A stretch of DNA of 11,739 nucleotides, taken from the NCBI GenBank assembly GCA_964512165.1, contig CAZEHQ010000144.1, positions 1-11,739 of the forward strand. Direction: 5' to 3'. Both the position numbers and the translations under genes were made by a program. The stretch's first letter is position 1; each line of letters begins with the position of its first letter. This document shows, one piece after another, positions 1 to 6,055 of this stretch. A model generated the notes under the pieces. That model saw only the letters and a list, made by a program, of their open reading frames with translations, did no database searches and had not been told where the DNA came from. Origin of the DNA: UBA8231 sp964512165. GTDB lineage: Bacteria > Latescibacterota > UBA2968 > UBA8231.

Positions 1-1107
1 CTGTTCTTCACCAGGCAGAACCTCTGGCTTCCGCCGGCCGGCCTGACCTTCGCCAGCGGGGGATTCAGCCGCGGCCTGCCGAATGTGGCCAACATCTTCC
101 GATCGGTGCGCGTGAGCGGTTTCGAGCGGAGGGGCGATCCCAACCCGATGCTGTTCCGCCTCGACCCCGACTGGGTCTTCATCGCCGGCATGCTCGGGAC
201 GCTGATGGCCTTGCTGCTGACCTACGACGGCGTCGCCGGCGAGAAGGAGCGCGGCTGCCTGCGCCAACTCCTGGCCAACCGGGTGCCCCGCGACCAGGTG
301 TTGATCGCCAAGTACCTCGCCGGTCTCGCCATGGCCGCGGCGCCGATCCTGACTGGCGTCGTGGCCTCCGTCGCCATCATCCAGTTGCTCGGGGAGGGAT
401 TGCCCGGCGAAGGATGGCCCGCGCTGGTGGGCGTGGTGATCGCTGCCCTTCTCTGCGTTTCCGTCTTCCTTTGGCTGGGCCTGTGGGCCTCGAGCCGGAC
501 CCACAACTCGGCCCTGGCCCTGCTGGTCAGCCTGGTCGTGTGGGCGCTGCTCGCCGTGTTCCTGCCCCAGGCGGGGGTGCTCGCAGGGGACCACCTCGTG
601 GATGTCCCGACCTACACCGAGGCGCGGAGGGCCATGTTCGACCTGAAGCCGGGCATGACGCGGGAGGCCCAATTGCGGGCCCTCGAGCGGGCCTTCAAGC
701 ACTACTGGGACCTCCTGGGTCACCAAGTGGAGGTAGCCCGAAAGGCCACCCTGGTGTCGCCTGTGGCAGCTCTGAGCCTCGCCTCCGAGGCCCTCACCGT
801 AACTGGCGTGGTGCGTCACCGCACCTTCGTCGAGCAGGCGCACGAGCATCGTCGGAACTTCGCCGACTTCCTGCGCCGCAAGGATGCCGAGGACCCCGAC
901 AGCGAGCATGTCTGGGATCCCTCGCGCTGGGGCCCTTTCTCCATGAAGCCGGTTGCGCCGGAAGAAGTGCCCCGCTTCCAGTTCCGCCCACCGTCCCTGC
1001 GCGAACGCCTCGACGCGGCCCTGGTCCCGCTGCTGGTCCTCGTCATCGCCAACGGCGTTTGCTTCCTCGGCGCCTACTTCTCCTTCCGGCGGTACGACGT
1101 CCGCTGA
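1..1107 (+). CDS. ABC-2 type transporter permease (DUF3526-like), 5' partial
   Basis: The frame is open from base 1, so the gene starts outside the window; the GTG at 85 is internal. The visible 368 residues show hydrophobic segments at about residues 59-76, 104-129, 140-163, 170-188 and, after a soluble region of about 150 residues rich in charged helices, a last membrane segment at 339-361. The tail is short and basic (RRYDVR). A conserved cytoplasmic patch follows the first visible segment: a tyrosine-aspartate-glycine stretch leading into GEKERG and LRQLLANRVPR. This arrangement is typical of ABC-2 membrane subunits of the NosY/DUF3526 kind, which form the membrane channel of an exporter with a separate ATPase. 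I infer that the ATPase gene lies upstream, off the window. The substrate cannot be told. The next gene is 124 nt downstream and is probably a separate unit. Confidence 0.8.
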   Translation: MFFTRQNLWLPPAGLTFASGGFSRGLPNVANIFRSVRVSGFERRGDPNPMLFRLDPDWVFIAGMLGTLMALLLTYDGVAGEKERGCLRQLLANRVPRDQVLIAKYLAGLAMAAAPILTGVVASVAIIQLLGEGLPGEGWPALVGVVIAALLCVSVFLWLGLWASSRTHNSALALLVSLVVWALLAVFLPQAGVLAGDHLVDVPTYTEARRAMFDLKPGMTREAQLRALERAFKHYWDLLGHQVEVARKATLVSPVAALSLASEALTVTGVVRHRTFVEQAHEHRRNFADFLRRKDAEDPDSEHVWDPSRWGPFSMKPVAPEEVPRFQFRPPSLRERLDAALVPLLVLVIANGVCFLGAYFSFRRYDVR

Positions 1108-1221
1108 CGCCACCCACGTCGTGGACCATCGAACCGCTCCACGGTAGCTTCTGGCACGTGGCCATCCACTACATATCCCGCAACCATCCGCATCCGCGCC
1201 GTCCGGCGGGAACGCCTTCGT

Positions 1222-1225
1222 GAGG
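1222..1225 (+). promoter_or_regulatory. Ribosome binding site choosing the histidine kinase start
   Basis: GAGG lies 6 nt before the ATG at 1232. It overlaps the alternative in-frame GTG start at 1220, which has no comparable site upstream. This favours ATG 1232 as the kinase start. Confidence 0.5.
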
Positions 1226-1231
1226 CCCGTC

Positions 1232-2449
1232 ATGTCGTGGTTTGGCCGAAGGTCGCCGTCGCGCGGCTCAACACCGGAGCACCGGCCAGACCTCTCGACC
1301 GCCCTGGCCGTGGTAACCGATCTGGAGCCCCTCGCCGAGGGAGAGGTGGCCCGCCTCCGCACCGCCCTCGGCGCCCGGCGCGCGGCGCTGCTGCTGGCCG
1401 AGGAGGCGCGCGAGCCCTTCGCGCCGTTCTGTCACCGCGGCTGCGACGAGAGCGCGCTGGCGGACCTGCGCTTCGGCCGCGACAGCCGGCTGGTGAAGTG
1501 GCTGGTGGTGAACGAGGCCGCACTCGATCTGCTCGAAGCGCCGCAGGTTCGAGACTACCTCACAGATTCCGAGAACACCCTCCTGCAGCGCCTCGGCATC
1601 GAGGTGATCCATCCCGTGGTGTCCATGAACCACCTCGTGGGCCTCCTCCTCCTGGGGGACGTCAGCGTCTCTCGGTCCGAGCGCGAGCACTTTCTCCGCG
1701 AACTCCTGCCCCTCTTCGGCCTGGCCCTGCACAACGCCCTGCTCCTGCGCCAGGGACGCCAGCGGGTGCGCGGTCTCTACCGGGCCGAGCGGCTGGCCAC
1801 CCTGGGAGAGCTGGCCGCCGGGGCGGCCCACGAGATCCGCAACCCCCTGACCAGCATCCGCAGCACGATCCAGTACCTGCGCCCGGACTTCGAAGAGGGC
1901 TCGGAGAAAGCCGTCCTCGTGGACGAGCTGCTGGGCGAGGTGGACCGCATCAACGGCATCATCGCCGGTCTCCTCTCCTTCGCGCGCCCGGCGCCGCCCC
2001 TCTTCGAGGAGGTCGACGTGCTGTCGCTGCTGCGCCAGGTGGGCCGCCTGATCGACAGCGCCGCCCGGTCCCAGGGGGTGGAGTTCGTCCTGCCGGAGGC
2101 GGAGGGGAAGGCGCGCGGCGACCCGGACCAGTTGAAGCAGGTCTTCCTCAACTTGTGCATGAACGCGCTGCAGGCCATGCCCGAGGGCGGCCGCCTCTCC
2201 CTCGGGGTGGTCCGCTCCGATCACACCCTCCGCGTCAGCGTGGAAGACACGGGCAACGGCATTCCCGCCGACGACCTTGAACTTGTGTTCGATCCGTTCT
2301 TCACCACCCGCGAGGAGGGCACCGGACTCGGCCTGGCCGTGTGCTACGGGATCGTCTCCCGGCACGACGGCCGCATCGACATCGAGAGCCGCCCCGGCGC
2401 CGGCACCACCGTGCACGTCCGCCTGCCCTCCGACGGGAGGGCGCGATGA
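1232..2449 (+). CDS. Soluble GAF-domain sensor histidine kinase (NtrB/AtoS type)
   Basis: Cytoplasmic sensor kinase of 405 residues, with no membrane segment or signal peptide. The N-terminal ~25-175 region fits a divergent GAF sensor domain and ends in a helix leading to the dimerisation domain. The HisKA H-box is AAHEIRNPL with phospho-accepting His200. The ATPase domain has an N-box (NLCMNALQAMP, about 307-317), a G1 box (VEDTGNGIP, Asp339), an F-box (FDPFFTT) and a G2 box (GTGLGLAV). All catalytic boxes look intact, so it should autophosphorylate and pass phosphate to the next gene's product, whose ATG overlaps its stop as ATGA (2446-2449). ATG 1232 is preferred because GAGG lies 6 nt before it; an in-frame GTG at 1220 would add four residues. 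The signal sensed is unknown; without membrane segments it is likely internal or relayed by a partner. Confidence 0.92.
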   Translation: MSWFGRRSPSRGSTPEHRPDLSTALAVVTDLEPLAEGEVARLRTALGARRAALLLAEEAREPFAPFCHRGCDESALADLRFGRDSRLVKWLVVNEAALDLLEAPQVRDYLTDSENTLLQRLGIEVIHPVVSMNHLVGLLLLGDVSVSRSEREHFLRELLPLFGLALHNALLLRQGRQRVRGLYRAERLATLGELAAGAAHEIRNPLTSIRSTIQYLRPDFEEGSEKAVLVDELLGEVDRINGIIAGLLSFARPAPPLFEEVDVLSLLRQVGRLIDSAARSQGVEFVLPEAEGKARGDPDQLKQVFLNLCMNALQAMPEGGRLSLGVVRSDHTLRVSVEDTGNGIPADDLELVFDPFFTTREEGTGLGLAVCYGIVSRHDGRIDIESRPGAGTTVHVRLPSDGRAR

Positions 2450-3801
2450 CCCGCGCTCCGGACCGCGTCCTCATCGTCGACGACGAGGCCCGCATCCGGA
2501 AGATCGTAACCCTCCTGCTGCGGGAAGAGGGGCTCGACCCGCGGTCGGTGGAGTCGGGCGAAGCCTGTCTGAGGGCCGTGGCGGAAGAGCCGCCGGATCT
2601 CGTGCTGATGGACCTCACCCTCCCGGGAAGGGACGGCCTCGAGACGATGGCCGGCCTGCGCGCCGGGGGATGGGACGGCGAGGTGGTGATGATGACCGCC
2701 TTCGGCAGCGTCGCCACGGCGGTGCGCGCCATCCAGGAGGGGGCCTTCCACTACCTGGAGAAACCCTTCGACAACGACGAGCTGCTCTCCCTGGTGCGCC
2801 GCGCCCTGGAACGGCGCCGGCTGCGCGGAGAGGTCGCCGCCCTGCGCGAGCAGCTGGACGAGCGCTACGCCCTCGACAACGTCGTCGGCATCAGCGGCCC
2901 CCTGCGGGCGGTCTGCGCCCAGGTGACGCGCGTGGCTCCCACGGAGGCCACGGTCCTGGTGGAGGGGGAGAGCGGCACCGGCAAGGAGCTGGTGGTGCGC
3001 GCCCTGCACAACCTCAGCAAACGCAGGGAGGGTCCCTTCGTCGCTTTGAACTGCGCCGCCCTGCCCGCGAGCCTGGTGGAGAACGAGCTCTTCGGCCACG
3101 AGCCGGGCGCCTTCACCGACGCCCGCAGCCGCCACCAGGGCCGGTTCGAGCAGGCCGGCGGCGGAACCCTGTTCCTCGACGACGTGAGCGAGCTGCCCGC
3201 CGAGGTGCAGGCCAAGCTCCTGCGCGTGCTCCAGGAACGCGAGATCAGCCGCATCGGCGGCACCGCCGCCATCCCCGTGGACGTGCGCATCGTGGCGGCC
3301 ACCAACCGCGACCTGCAACAACAGGTAGCGGACGGGGGATTCCGGGAAGACCTGTTCTACCGCCTGAATGTCGTCTCCCTGCGCCTGCCCCCGTTGCGGG
3401 ACCGGCTCGAAGACCTGCCCCTGCTCGTGGAGCACTTCCTGCAAAAGGCCGGTCTGGAGCTGGAGGGGCCCGTGGAAGGGGTCACCCCCGGAGCGATGGA
3501 CCTCCTGCGGTCCTACGCCTGGCCGGGCAACGTCCGCGAGCTGGAGAACGTCATCCGCGGCGCCGCCATCCTCTGCGGCGGCCTGCAGTTGGATGAGACG
3601 GACCTGCCGCCACGCCTGCGCCGTCCGTCCGAGGCAACCTCCGCGGGCACCCTGGCCGAACGTCTCGCCGTGGTCGAGCGGCAGGCGATCGCCGAGGCCC
3701 TGGCCGAGGAGGACCACAACCGCACGCGCGCCGCCGCCCGGCTCGGAATCACGCGCAAGACGCTGCTGGCCAAGATCACCGCCTACGGGCTGGAGTCTTG
3801 A
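2446..3801 (+). CDS. Sigma54-dependent response regulator (NtrC family)
   Basis: A 451-residue regulator of standard NtrC-family length. Receiver domain about 7-120: acidic pair Asp12/Asp13, phosphorylation site Asp56, switch Thr84 and Lys106. A helical linker leads to the AAA+ domain, about 145-375: Walker A GESGTGKE (174-181), sigma54-contact loop GAFTDA (221-226), Walker B LFLDD (242-246), sensor I VAATNRD (283-289) and arginine-finger region FREDLFYRLN (299-308). A Fis-type helix-turn-helix occupies about 405-448. Two motifs differ from the usual form: the loop is normally GAFTGA and Walker B normally ends DE. Known role of the family: the phosphorylated protein oligomerises and drives open-complex formation by RNA polymerase with sigma54. 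The ATG sits in an ATGA overlap with the kinase stop and is preceded by GGGAGG (2435-2440) 5 nt away; an in-frame GTG upstream at 2341 lies inside the kinase gene and is not credible. Targets are unknown. Confidence 0.93.
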   Translation: MTRAPDRVLIVDDEARIRKIVTLLLREEGLDPRSVESGEACLRAVAEEPPDLVLMDLTLPGRDGLETMAGLRAGGWDGEVVMMTAFGSVATAVRAIQEGAFHYLEKPFDNDELLSLVRRALERRRLRGEVAALREQLDERYALDNVVGISGPLRAVCAQVTRVAPTEATVLVEGESGTGKELVVRALHNLSKRREGPFVALNCAALPASLVENELFGHEPGAFTDARSRHQGRFEQAGGGTLFLDDVSELPAEVQAKLLRVLQEREISRIGGTAAIPVDVRIVAATNRDLQQQVADGGFREDLFYRLNVVSLRLPPLRDRLEDLPLLVEHFLQKAGLELEGPVEGVTPGAMDLLRSYAWPGNVRELENVIRGAAILCGGLQLDETDLPPRLRRPSEATSAGTLAERLAVVERQAIAEALAEEDHNRTRAAARLGITRKTLLAKITAYGLES

Positions 3802-3845
3802 GCCGCCTCGATCGGGCCGATGGCGGGGCCGGCCTCGTGTGTGAG

Positions 3846-3859
3846 GAGCGGATCCGCTC
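3846..3859. repeat. 14-bp perfect palindrome
   Basis: GAGCGGATCCGCTC is its own reverse complement. It lies 45 nt after the response-regulator stop and about 120 nt before higB. With no loop and no T-run it is not a terminator. It could be an operator for a dimeric regulator, or chance in GC-rich DNA. Confidence 0.4.
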
Positions 3860-3928
3860 AGCGTTGCCAGGCACTGCGGCCGGACCTGTCGGACTCTATC
3901 GGACCAGATGAGCAGCTCAGGGAGGGCC

Positions 3929-3954
3929 TTGCTCGGAGTTGGTTGCGGTACAAT
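3929..3954 (+). promoter_or_regulatory. Candidate higBA promoter
   Basis: TACAAT at 3949-3954 matches the sigma70 -10 consensus at five of six positions and lies 25 nt before the higB start. The nearest -35-like element, TTGCTC (3929-3934), is only 14 bp upstream, shorter than usual, so the -35 is uncertain. A second, weaker pairing is TTGCGG (3943-3948) with TATTCT (3967-3972), which would give an almost leaderless transcript. Confidence 0.35.
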
Positions 3955-3959
3955 CGCAA
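3943..3959. promoter_or_regulatory. Inverted repeat over the -10 box, candidate HigA operator
   Basis: The arms TTGCG and CGCAA are exact inverse complements separated by 7 nt, and that spacer contains the whole TACAAT box. Antitoxins of the HigA family usually repress their own operon by binding a palindrome at the promoter. Bound HigA here would block RNA polymerase directly. The role is inferred; the repeat itself is plain in the sequence. Confidence 0.5.
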
Positions 3960-3979
3960 ATTGAGATATTCTTCCACAG

Positions 3980-4267
3980 ATGCACGTAATCTCACGCAAA
4001 GCTCTCCGAGCGTTCTGGGCACAGCATCCCGACAGTGAGAAACCTCTGAGTCGCTGGTTCAAGATCATGCGGCAGACTCAGTTCAGGAGTTTCACGGAGT
4101 TGCGCCACACTTTTCCTTCGGCCGACAGGGTCGGCGAATTCGTCGTGTTCAACATCTCTGGCAACAAGTACCGGCTGATTGCATCGATTCACTTCAATCG
4201 CGGTAAAGTCTACATCCGTCATGTGCTTACACACCGAGCCTACGATCGCGGAGGATGGACAACATGA
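3980..4267 (+). CDS. higB: HigB-family type II toxin (mRNA interferase)
   Basis: A 95-residue basic protein, full length for the HigB_toxin family (PF09907-like, RelE fold). Family hallmarks seen: the start MHVISRK, a tryptophan-lysine helix (SRWFKIM, 24-30), FPSADRVG (45-52), the core strand FNISGNKYRLIASI (57-70) and the C-terminal KVYIRHVLTHRAYD (76-89). Known role: ribosome-dependent mRNA cleavage that stops translation until the partner antitoxin binds. The start is fixed by the family-typical N-terminus; no Shine-Dalgarno sequence precedes it (the upstream bases are ATATTCTTCCACAG), so translation may be inefficient or leaderless. The stop overlaps the antitoxin ATG as ATGA, and the toxin-first order is normal for hig loci. 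Base composition over this gene is about 48-57% G+C, well below its neighbours, suggesting transfer. Confidence 0.9.
   Translation: MHVISRKALRAFWAQHPDSEKPLSRWFKIMRQTQFRSFTELRHTFPSADRVGEFVVFNISGNKYRLIASIHFNRGKVYIRHVLTHRAYDRGGWTT
4250..4254 (+). promoter_or_regulatory. Ribosome binding site choosing the higA start
   Basis: GGAGG directly abuts an ATG at 4255 but lies 9 nt before the ATG at 4264. Only the latter has workable spacing, and it also forms the ATGA overlap with the higB stop. The higA start is therefore 4264. Confidence 0.6.
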
Positions 4268-4662
4268 GTGTTATTACCCCACAGCTTCAGCGATCCTGGA
4301 CGCGAGTGAGTTCGTTACTCAAGATTCAGAACGAGCAGGAATACGACGAGGCTCTGGCGCGGCTCCACAGCCTGATCGATGAAGTGGGGACCGACGAGCA
4401 TCATCCGCTTTATTCTCTGCTCGATACGCTGGGCACCGTTGTCCACGCTTGGGAAGAACAACATCATTCCATGCCCGACTTGGAGGGGGCGGATCCACTG
4501 CGGTTCCTCATGGAGGAGCATGAATTGACCCAGTCAGACTTGCCGGAGGTGGGGTCCCAAGGAGTGGTTTCTGAGATTCTGGGCGGCAGGCGCGAGTTGA
4601 ACGTCCGGCAGATACGTGCTCTGTCCAAGCGGTTTGGCGTGTCACCTTCAGTGTTCGTCTAG
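4264..4662 (+). CDS. higA: HigA-family antitoxin (COG5499 type, HTH)
   Basis: A 132-residue antitoxin. Residues 1-75 form an acidic helical region likely to bind the toxin, with the family pattern DEHHPLYSLLDTLGTVV (44-60). Residues 78-132 are a Cro/CI-type helix-turn-helix: LRFLMEEHELTQSDL, then GSQGVVSEILGGRREL and a closing RALSKRFGVSPSVF. Known role: it binds and neutralises HigB, and represses the operon through the C-terminal DNA-binding domain. This is the long antitoxin subtype that normally partners the HigB type encoded just upstream, so the pair is complete. ATG 4264 is chosen over ATG 4255 because of Shine-Dalgarno spacing and the ATGA overlap. G+C stays low (about 50-57%), matching higB. 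The likely operator is the inverted repeat at 3943-3959. Confidence 0.9.
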   Translation: MSVITPQLQRSWTRVSSLLKIQNEQEYDEALARLHSLIDEVGTDEHHPLYSLLDTLGTVVHAWEEQHHSMPDLEGADPLRFLMEEHELTQSDLPEVGSQGVVSEILGGRRELNVRQIRALSKRFGVSPSVFV

Positions 4663-4690
4663 AGGGCAAGACTCAGGTGAGGAGGAACAC

Positions 4691-4996
4691 ATGCCCATGA
4701 AGAATCCGCCCCACCCCGGCAAGGCCGTGCGCGTGTCCTGCCTGGAGCCGCTGGGCCTCAGTGTCACCCAGGGAGCGAAGATCCTCGGTGTCAGTCGACA
4801 GGCCCTCTCGAACCTGGTGAATGGTCACGCCCGCATATCCGGTGACATGGCTGTCCGCCTGGCCAAGGCCTTCGGCTCGACGACGGATACCTGGATACGA
4901 CTGCAGGCGGCCTATGATGTTGCGCAGGCGAAGGCTCGGGAAAAGGAGATAGAGGTGGAGCGCTACGAACCGAGCATGCTTGAGGCCGCCCGCTGA
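4691..4996 (+). CDS. Second HigA-family antitoxin (VapI/GraA subtype), without its own toxin
   Basis: A 101-residue protein of the short HigA subtype (COG3093-like). It opens with the family signature MPMKNPPHPGKAVR, then LEPLGLSVTQGAKILGVSRQ with the recognition helix QALSNLVNGHARIS (37-50), then MAVRLAKAFGSTTDTWIRLQ and a charged C-terminal helix (AREKEIEVERYEP). The start is certain: TGAGGAGG (4678-4685) ends 5 nt before the ATG. Members of this subtype usually follow a short RelE/GraT-like HigB toxin. Here the preceding gene is the other HigA, 28 nt upstream, and no RelE-like frame lies on either side. It may be an orphan repressor, the remnant of a second module, or a third member of the upstream one. 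Its G+C (about 65% on one line) is nearer the host's than higBA's is, so the histories may differ. Confidence 0.88.
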   Translation: MPMKNPPHPGKAVRVSCLEPLGLSVTQGAKILGVSRQALSNLVNGHARISGDMAVRLAKAFGSTTDTWIRLQAAYDVAQAKAREKEIEVERYEPSMLEAAR

Positions 4997-5058
4997 CAAA
5001 GGCGAGGCAGGTCTTCACGACGGTACATGGCCACGTCCCAGGAACGGAGCCGCCCATC

Positions 5059-5241
5059 ATGAATCCCGAGTACTGCCCGCGCTGTCGCGCCTCCCGCAAC
5101 GTCTCCGTGCAGTCCACCAGCCGGCGAGTGACCCTGCCGGACGGTGAGGTCCGCCCTGTCCGGACTCGCAGCTATCACTGCTCCTCGTGCCGTCAGTTCA
5201 TCCGCAGCGAGGAGATCGAGGTAGGGGAGCCCGCCTCATGA
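5059..5241 (+). CDS. Small four-cysteine zinc-ribbon protein
   Basis: A 60-residue protein with two CxxC knuckles, Cys6/Cys9 (CPRC) and Cys41/Cys44 (CSSC), 31 residues apart, the expected layout of a zinc ribbon. The stretch between is basic and polar with a likely beta-hairpin (SRRVTLPDGEVRPVRTRSYH), and the tail is acidic. I do not recognise a named family. Such small ribbons act as nucleic-acid or protein binding modules, but nothing here decides between these. GGAG (5046-5049) sits 9 nt before the ATG. Its stop overlaps the SDR start as ATGA (5238-5241), so the two are probably translated together. The gap from the antitoxin gene upstream is 62 nt. It reads as a real gene because the cysteine pairs, ribosome site and coupling all agree. 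Confidence 0.72.
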   Translation: MNPEYCPRCRASRNVSVQSTSRRVTLPDGEVRPVRTRSYHCSSCRQFIRSEEIEVGEPAS

Positions 5242-5984
5242 GCCCCGCGGAACCGGGGGACCGGCCCCTGCGCGGCAAGGTCGCCGTCGTCACGGGGGCC
5301 GGCCGCGGCATCGGCCGGGCCATCGCCCTCGCCTACGCCGAGGCGGGCGCCGCGGTCTGCTGCACGGCCCGAACCCGCGAGCAGATCGAGGATACCGCAG
5401 AGCGCATCCGCGCCGCGGACGGGACGGCGATCGCCGTGGCCGCCGACGTGACCGATCCCGCGGCCGTGGAGAGGATGTTCGCCGAGGCGGCGGAGAGTCT
5501 GGGCGGCGTCGACATCCTGGTGGCCAATGCCGGCGGCGTCCTCGAGTCGAAGCCGGTCACGGAGGGAGACCCCGCCCTCTGGGAGGCCACCGTGGCCGTG
5601 AACCTCTTCGGCGCCCACCACTGCATCCGCGCCGCCGTCCCCCACCTGAAGCGGCGCGGCGGCGGCAAGATCCTCACCATGGGGTCGGGCATGGGCCACA
5701 ACGGCCTGGCCGGGCACTCGTCCTACTGCTGCGCCAAGGCCGCCCTGTGGATGCTGACCCGCGTCAGCGCCCGGGAGCTGTGGTCCGAGGGAATCAGTGT
5801 CAACGAGCTGGTCCCCGGGCCGGTGCTCACCGACGCAACCCGCGGCGGCGGCGCCGTTGCCGGTATCGACAGCGAATGGGTGAAGTCCCCGGAGGAGGTG
5901 GTGCCCCTGGCCCTGTTCCTGGCCACCCAGCCGGACGTGGGGCCCACGGCGCAGAGCTTCAGCCTCATGCGCCGCGACGGCTGA
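5238..5984 (+). CDS. Short-chain dehydrogenase/reductase (classical SDR)
   Basis: A 248-residue classical SDR of normal length. Cofactor motif TGAGRGIG (19-26), adenine-ring Asp70, NAGG (97-100), structural Asn122, catalytic Ser150, Tyr163 and Lys167 (YCCAK), and the post-catalytic PGPVLT (193-198). Arg45 after the second strand (CCTAR) hints at NADP(H) preference. The end (TAQSFSLMRRDG) resembles a subgroup often named 3-oxoacyl-ACP reductase, but such names are unreliable, and an isolated SDR outside a fatty-acid operon is more likely a sugar or alcohol dehydrogenase. The start is ATG 5238, in an ATGA overlap with the zinc-ribbon gene and 8 nt after GGGGAG (5224-5229). It converges on the amidase gene, whose end lies 71 nt away; I saw no clear terminator between them. 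Confidence 0.93.
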   Translation: MSPAEPGDRPLRGKVAVVTGAGRGIGRAIALAYAEAGAAVCCTARTREQIEDTAERIRAADGTAIAVAADVTDPAAVERMFAEAAESLGGVDILVANAGGVLESKPVTEGDPALWEATVAVNLFGAHHCIRAAVPHLKRRGGGKILTMGSGMGHNGLAGHSSYCCAKAALWMLTRVSARELWSEGISVNELVPGPVLTDATRGGGAVAGIDSEWVKSPEEVVPLALFLATQPDVGPTAQSFSLMRRDG

Positions 5985-6055
5985 TTCGCTCTTCCAGGTC
6001 GAGCCCGCCGAGTGCGTTCCCGTCTCCCGGGGTGAAGCGCCGGCGGCGTCCAGGA

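Noticed and set aside
1152..1170. Possible sigma54 promoter before the histidine kinase (TGGCACG)
   Set aside because: The -24 half (TGGCAC) is perfect, but the -12 half at the required spacing reads CATCC and lacks the essential GC dinucleotide.
2341..2445. Upstream GTG start for the response regulator
   Set aside because: It would add 35 Arg/Pro-rich residues encoded inside the kinase gene; the ATG at 2446 has GGGAGG and the ATGA overlap, and gives the normal receiver start.
3802..3845. Hairpin after the response regulator (GGCC-rich repeats)
   Set aside because: The GGCC elements are mostly self-palindromic and do not form a continuous stem with a T-tract.
2344..4068. 574-codon open frame on the minus strand opposite the response regulator
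   Set aside because: It lies antisense to a regulator with intact domains, gives a His/Gln/Gly/Ala-rich product with no recognisable motif, and is what strong third-position G+C produces on the opposite strand. The 382-codon frame at 1268-2416 was rejected for the same reason.
4997..5058. Remnant of a missing RelE/GraT toxin next to the second antitoxin
   Set aside because: The gap is 62 nt and shows no toxin-like codons; the upstream side is filled by higA. No fragment could be supported.
5985..6055. Terminator between the convergent SDR and amidase genes
   Set aside because: The gap contains short GC-rich inverse repeats such as CGCCGGCG, but no stem-loop followed by a T-run on either strand.
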